17,866 nucleotides of DNA from assembly GCA_934654805.1 (NCBI GenBank), contig CAKUGW010000063.1, forward strand, positions 1 to 17,866, given 5' to 3'. This DNA comes from an uncultured Kiritimatiellota bacterium (GTDB lineage Bacteria; Verrucomicrobiota; Kiritimatiellia; RFP12; UBA1067). A program made the position numbers and the translations under genes. Position 1 is the first letter of the stretch, and every line of letters starts with the position of its first letter. The notes beneath the pieces are model-generated. The model made no database searches, was not told the DNA's origin, and saw only the letters and a program-made list of their open reading frames with translations. Below, piece after piece: positions 15,026-17,866 of this stretch.

Positions 15026-15067
15026 ACAACTCATCCCCCACAACTCATCCCCCACAACTCATCCCCC
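15026..15067 (+). repeat. 14-bp tandem repeat, three copies
   Basis: The unit ACAACTCATCCCCC occurs three times without change at 15026, 15040 and 15054, preceded by a diverged partial copy. It is C-rich on this strand, lies between the oadB stop and the ribosome binding site of the next small gene, and is not a multiple of three. Confidence 0.9.
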
Positions 15068-15082
15068 AACAGGAGTTAACAC

Positions 15083-15196
15083 ATGACAGGTCGACTCATC
15101 GCAATTTTCGCAGTCGCCATCGCCGCCGTGATCGGCATGGTCATCATGGGCAGGCTGGCGGACGGCAAGGACGCCGCGCCCGAGAAAAAGGACTGA
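15083..15196 (+). CDS. 37-aa single-pass membrane peptide downstream of oadB
   Basis: The product starts MTGRLIAIFAVAIAAV, has one hydrophobic helix (residues 5-22) and a charged tail ending EKKD. A strong Shine-Dalgarno AGGAG (15071-15075) sits 7 bp before the ATG. The gene follows oadB by 78 bp and ends before a hairpin, so it looks like the last gene of the decarboxylase cluster. Methylmalonyl-CoA decarboxylase of Veillonella has a small epsilon subunit of comparable nature; a similar accessory role here is inference. I do not recognise the sequence. Confidence 0.68.
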   Translation: MTGRLIAIFAVAIAAVIGMVIMGRLADGKDAAPEKKD

Positions 15197-15198
15197 CG

Positions 15199-15252
15199 GC
15201 GCGCAGATGCGCGCGGCGATGGACGGAGGGCGTTCCTTCCTCCTGTCCGTCC
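15199..15252 (+). terminator. possible terminator hairpins after the decarboxylase cluster
   Basis: GCGCGC-AGAT-GCGCGC (15199-15214) forms a strong 6-bp stem with a 4-nt loop. A second stem follows, pairing GGACGGA (near 15223) with TCCGTCC (near 15246). Neither is followed by a T-run, so an intrinsic terminator is uncertain. Confidence 0.35.
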
Positions 15253-15272
15253 GCCGAAAGTCCTGGGCCCGC

Positions 15273-15301
15273 TGGACGTGGCGAGATAAAAAGGGTATAA
15301 T
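15273..15301 (+). promoter_or_regulatory. serC promoter
   Basis: -35 TGGACG (15273-15278) and -10 TATAAT (15296-15301) are separated by 17 bp. Transcription from here gives a leader of about 80 nt, the longest in the window. Confidence 0.65.
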
Positions 15302-15311
15302 TCATCACCAT

Positions 15312-15354
15312 CGTCCACCTGATAAACTCTTCGGACGGTTGAAAGATAAACTCT
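15312..15354 (+). promoter_or_regulatory. serC leader: direct repeat GATAAACTCT x2 and small hairpin
   Basis: GATAAACTCT occurs at 15321-15330 and 15345-15354, 24 bp apart. CGTCC (15312-15316) can pair with GGACG (15333-15337), enclosing the first copy. The element lies inside the transcribed leader, so it could bind a protein or act as an RNA control site. It does not match a riboswitch class I know. Confidence 0.4.
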
Positions 15355-15386
15355 AAATTCAGAAAGTCAGAATAAGGAACGGAAAA

Positions 15387-16484
15387 ATGGCAAGAGCCTA
15401 CAACTTCTCCGCAGGTCCTGCGGTTCTCCCCCTGGAAGTCCTCCAGGACGCGCAGAAGGAACTCGTCGACTACAAGGGCTGCGGCATGTCGGTGATGGAG
15501 ATGTCCCACCGCGGCAAGGACTACGACGCGATCCACCAGGAGGCGATCGCGACGTTCAAGGAGCTCTGCGGGCTCGGCGACGACTGGAGCGTCTGCTTCG
15601 TCCAGGGCGGCGCGTCGATGCAGTTCGCGATGATCCCGATGAACTTCCTCGGGCAGGGCAGGGACGCCGACTACGCCAAGCAGGGCACCTGGTCGGGCAA
15701 GGCGCTGAAGGAGGGCCAGAAGGTCGCGGAGCTGCGTGGCGTGAAGTGCAACGTCGCGGCGGACTGCGCGAAGGACATCCCGACGCGCATGCCGCGCGCG
15801 GACGAGTGGAAGTGGTCGGACGGTGCGGCCTATTACCACATCTGCTCGAACGAGACGATCGCGGGCGCGGAGCTGAAGGAGTTCCCGAAGGTGAACGGCC
15901 CGCTCATCTGCGACATGTCGTCCGACATCCTCAGCTGCGAACGCGACTACAGCCAGTTCGACCTGTTCTACGCGGGCGCGCAGAAGAACCTCGGCCCGTC
16001 CGGCATGGCGGTCGTCGCGATCCGCAAGGAGCTCGCCGAGAAGGGCTGCCCGAAGATCCCGACGATGCTGCAGTACCGCACGTACGTCGACAACGACTCG
16101 CTCTACAACACGCCGCCGACCTGGGGCATCTACGTCTTCGGCGAGACGATGAAGTGGGTCAAGAAGATGGGCAAGGAGAACCTCTTCAGGCTCAACGCCG
16201 AGAAGGCGAAGCTCCTGTACGACGCGATCGACGCGAGCGACTTCTGGACGGGCACGGCGCTCCCCGAGTTCCGCTCGAACATGAACGTCACGTGGCGCAT
16301 CAAGGGCGGCGACGAGGAGCTGGAGAAGAAGTTCCTTGACGAGGCGAAGAAGCTCGGCATGTCGTCCCTCAAGGGCCACCGCTCGGTCGGCGGGCTCCGG
16401 GCGTCGATCTACAACGCCTTCCCGAAGGCGGGCGTCGAGGCGCTCGTCGACTTCATGAAGGACTTCGAGAAGAAGAACGGCTGA
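15387..16484 (+). CDS. serC: phosphoserine aminotransferase
   Basis: This PLP enzyme converts 3-phosphohydroxypyruvate and glutamate to phosphoserine, the second step of serine synthesis, and often serves pyridoxal phosphate synthesis too. It is 365 aa, the normal length. The start NFSAGPAVLP, the substrate-binding HRG at 41-43 and the PLP lysine K200 in AGAQKNLGPSG are diagnostic, and GHRSVGGLRASIYNA lies near the C-terminus. Ribosome binding site AAGGA (15374-15378) is 8 bp before the ATG. serA and serB are not in the window. Confidence 0.96.
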   Translation: MARAYNFSAGPAVLPLEVLQDAQKELVDYKGCGMSVMEMSHRGKDYDAIHQEAIATFKELCGLGDDWSVCFVQGGASMQFAMIPMNFLGQGRDADYAKQGTWSGKALKEGQKVAELRGVKCNVAADCAKDIPTRMPRADEWKWSDGAAYYHICSNETIAGAELKEFPKVNGPLICDMSSDILSCERDYSQFDLFYAGAQKNLGPSGMAVVAIRKELAEKGCPKIPTMLQYRTYVDNDSLYNTPPTWGIYVFGETMKWVKKMGKENLFRLNAEKAKLLYDAIDASDFWTGTALPEFRSNMNVTWRIKGGDEELEKKFLDEAKKLGMSSLKGHRSVGGLRASIYNAFPKAGVEALVDFMKDFEKKNG

Positions 16485-16543
16485 CCGTCCGGAAGGGCGT
16501 TCGGGCAGACGGGACCATTCCCTCAAGAATTGGAGCAGTGACT

Positions 16544-17854
16544 ATGGCGACATTCCAATACATTGCGAAGGATGCGTCCGGCGCGGAGCGGCGCGGGACG
16601 GTCGAGGCGGGTGACCGCAGTTCGGCCATCGCGGCCGTGCGCGCGCAGGGGCTCCTGCCGACGGCTCTTGGCGAGGTCAAGAGCGCGGCATCGGCCCCGG
16701 CGCCCAGGAAGGGCGCGAAGCCCGCGAAGGCGCCCGCGAAGAAGTCGGGCTTGAACAAGAACATCCAGATCAACATCAAGCTGCCGGGCTTCCTGCGCGG
16801 ACGCATCAAGACGAAGGTCCTCACGCAGTTCACGCGCCAGCTGGCGACGCTCGTGAACGCGGGGCTTCCGCTCATGCGCGGGCTGGAGGTCCTGAAGCGG
16901 CAGATGAAGGATCCGCAGATGGTCGAGGCCCTGACCGGCATCTCCGAGAACATCTCGGCGGGCGGCACGTTCTCCGAGGCGCTGACGGCGTATCCGAAGA
17001 TCTTCGACAAGCTCTACGTCAACATGGTGAAGGCCGGCGAGGCGGGCGGCGTCCTCGAGGTTGTCCTCGGGCGCCTCGCGGAATTCGCGGAGAAGTCGGA
17101 GAAGATCAAGAACAAGGTGAAGGGCGCGATGATCTATCCGTGCGTCGTCCTCGTCGCCGCCGTCGGCATCACGTGGTTCCTGCTCGTCGCGGTCATCCCG
17201 AAGTTCCAGCAGGTCTTCAACGACATGCTGGGCGGCGCGGCTCTGCCGCCGATCACGCAGTTCGTCATCGACGCCTCCGAGTTCATGCAGAACAACGGCC
17301 TCCAGATCGCGCTCGCCGTCGTCGCGCTCGTCGTCATCTACAAGGTGATCGGGAAGACGGAGAAGGGCGCGTACCTCTTCGATGCGCTCAAGCTGAAGAT
17401 GCCGGTCACGGGCACGCTCGCCCAGCGCTCGGCCGTCTCGAAGTTCACGCGCACGCTCGGCACGCTGCTGTCGTCGGGCGTCCCGATCCTGCAGTCGCTC
17501 ACGATCACGCGCGACACGACGGGCAACCGCATCCTCACGCAGGCGATCCAGGACGTGCATGACGCGGTGAAGGAGGGCGAGTCGATGACCGAACCGCTCT
17601 CGCAGTGCAAGGTGTTCCCGCCGATGGTCGTCTCGATGGTCGAGGTCGGCGAGGAGACGGGCGCGCTGGCCGACATGCTCACGCGCATCGCGAACACGTA
17701 TGACGATGAGGTCGACAACGCCGTCGCTGGCATGACGGCGGCGATCGAGCCGGCGCTCATCATCGTCCTCGCGGTCGTCGTCGGCACGGTCGTCATCGCG
17801 ATGTTCCTGCCGATGGTGAAGATCATCGGCTCCGTCTCCGGAGCCGCCGGCTGA
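16544..17854 (+). CDS. pilC: type IV pilus / type II secretion inner membrane platform protein (PilC/GspF)
   Basis: This 436-aa integral membrane protein is the platform on which pilin or pseudopilin assembly ATPases act. It holds two T2SSF domains, each opening with a similar helix: FTRQLATLVNAGLPL (about 86-100) and FTRTLGTLLSSGVPI (about 301-315). Three membrane helices are clear, near 190-215, 247-262 and 405-430. Between the N-terminal sequence MATFQYIAKDASGAERRG and the first domain is a Lys/Ala/Pro-rich linker (about 47-73). ATG at 16544 is chosen over GTG at 16538 because GGAG (16532-16535) is then 8 bp away. Whether it serves PilT's pilus or a secretion system cannot be told; the next gene overlaps its stop and probably belongs to the same system. 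Confidence 0.9.
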   Translation: MATFQYIAKDASGAERRGTVEAGDRSSAIAAVRAQGLLPTALGEVKSAASAPAPRKGAKPAKAPAKKSGLNKNIQINIKLPGFLRGRIKTKVLTQFTRQLATLVNAGLPLMRGLEVLKRQMKDPQMVEALTGISENISAGGTFSEALTAYPKIFDKLYVNMVKAGEAGGVLEVVLGRLAEFAEKSEKIKNKVKGAMIYPCVVLVAAVGITWFLLVAVIPKFQQVFNDMLGGAALPPITQFVIDASEFMQNNGLQIALAVVALVVIYKVIGKTEKGAYLFDALKLKMPVTGTLAQRSAVSKFTRTLGTLLSSGVPILQSLTITRDTTGNRILTQAIQDVHDAVKEGESMTEPLSQCKVFPPMVVSMVEVGEETGALADMLTRIANTYDDEVDNAVAGMTAAIEPALIIVLAVVVGTVVIAMFLPMVKIIGSVSGAAG

Positions 17855-17866
17855 TGGCCCTCCTGC
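17854..17866 (+). CDS. start of a downstream gene, cut by the window edge
   Basis: The pilC stop TGA overlaps an ATG by one base (TGATG). The frame reads MALL and then leaves the window. One-base stop/start overlap is the usual sign of translational coupling, so an operon partner is likely, but nothing about the product can be seen. Confidence 0.4.

Noticed and set aside
16485..16513. CCGTC/GACGG inverted repeat between serC and pilC as a terminator
   Set aside because: The stem is only 5 bp with an 18-nt loop and no T-run.

Overview
The window is GC-rich and densely coding. Strong G/C bias at third codon positions makes nearly every gene cast long false reading frames on the other strand. 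The gene content (GlnRS, a type IV pilus retraction ATPase and a PilC-type platform protein, a GH106-type glycoside hydrolase, a biotin-dependent sodium-pump decarboxylase) and the style fit an anaerobic, polysaccharide-using member of the PVC group. A gut-type Kiritimatiellota/Verrucomicrobiota relative is my best guess. That is inference from content only; no rRNA or other phylogenetic marker was compared. I see no tRNA, rRNA, CRISPR array, insertion sequence or phage gene.

Layout. 1-353: a short doubtful ORF loaded with a GGGG-TCTGT-CCCC palindromic repeat. 354-3467: glnS and rarA, probably one transcript. 3468-6062: a promoter with an 11-bp direct repeat upstream, then a secreted GH106-type hydrolase whose C-terminal half carries three more copies of the palindrome in frame. 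6063-8757: gltA (+) and dinB (-), convergent, with 3' ends overlapping by 188 bp. 8758-8821: a 64-bp divergent promoter region between dinB and der. 8822-10168: der, ending at a hairpin terminator whose T-run merges into the pilT promoter. 10241-12142: pilT and an ABC ATPase of the peptide/nickel type. 12244-15196: ECF sigma factor, small one-TM protein, OadG-biotin-carrier fusion, OadB, and a previously easy-to-miss 37-aa membrane peptide, tightly spaced. 15387-17854: serC with a structured leader, then pilC. The next gene begins on the pilC stop codon at the window edge.

How the genes work together. Most are housekeeping: tRNA charging, replication-fork maintenance and translesion synthesis, ribosome assembly, citrate synthesis, serine synthesis. 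pilT and pilC point to a type IV pilus or related secretion machine whose other genes lie elsewhere. The most distinctive block is the sigma factor/TM protein/decarboxylase cluster. It contains the biotin carrier and the sodium-translocating beta subunit but no alpha (carboxyltransferase) subunit, and has an unusual fusion, an unusual N-terminal region on OadB and a tiny extra membrane protein. Promoters share an extended -10 (TGnTATAAT or close). Three of them lie so near the start codon (glnS, dinB, der) that the mRNAs are probably leaderless.
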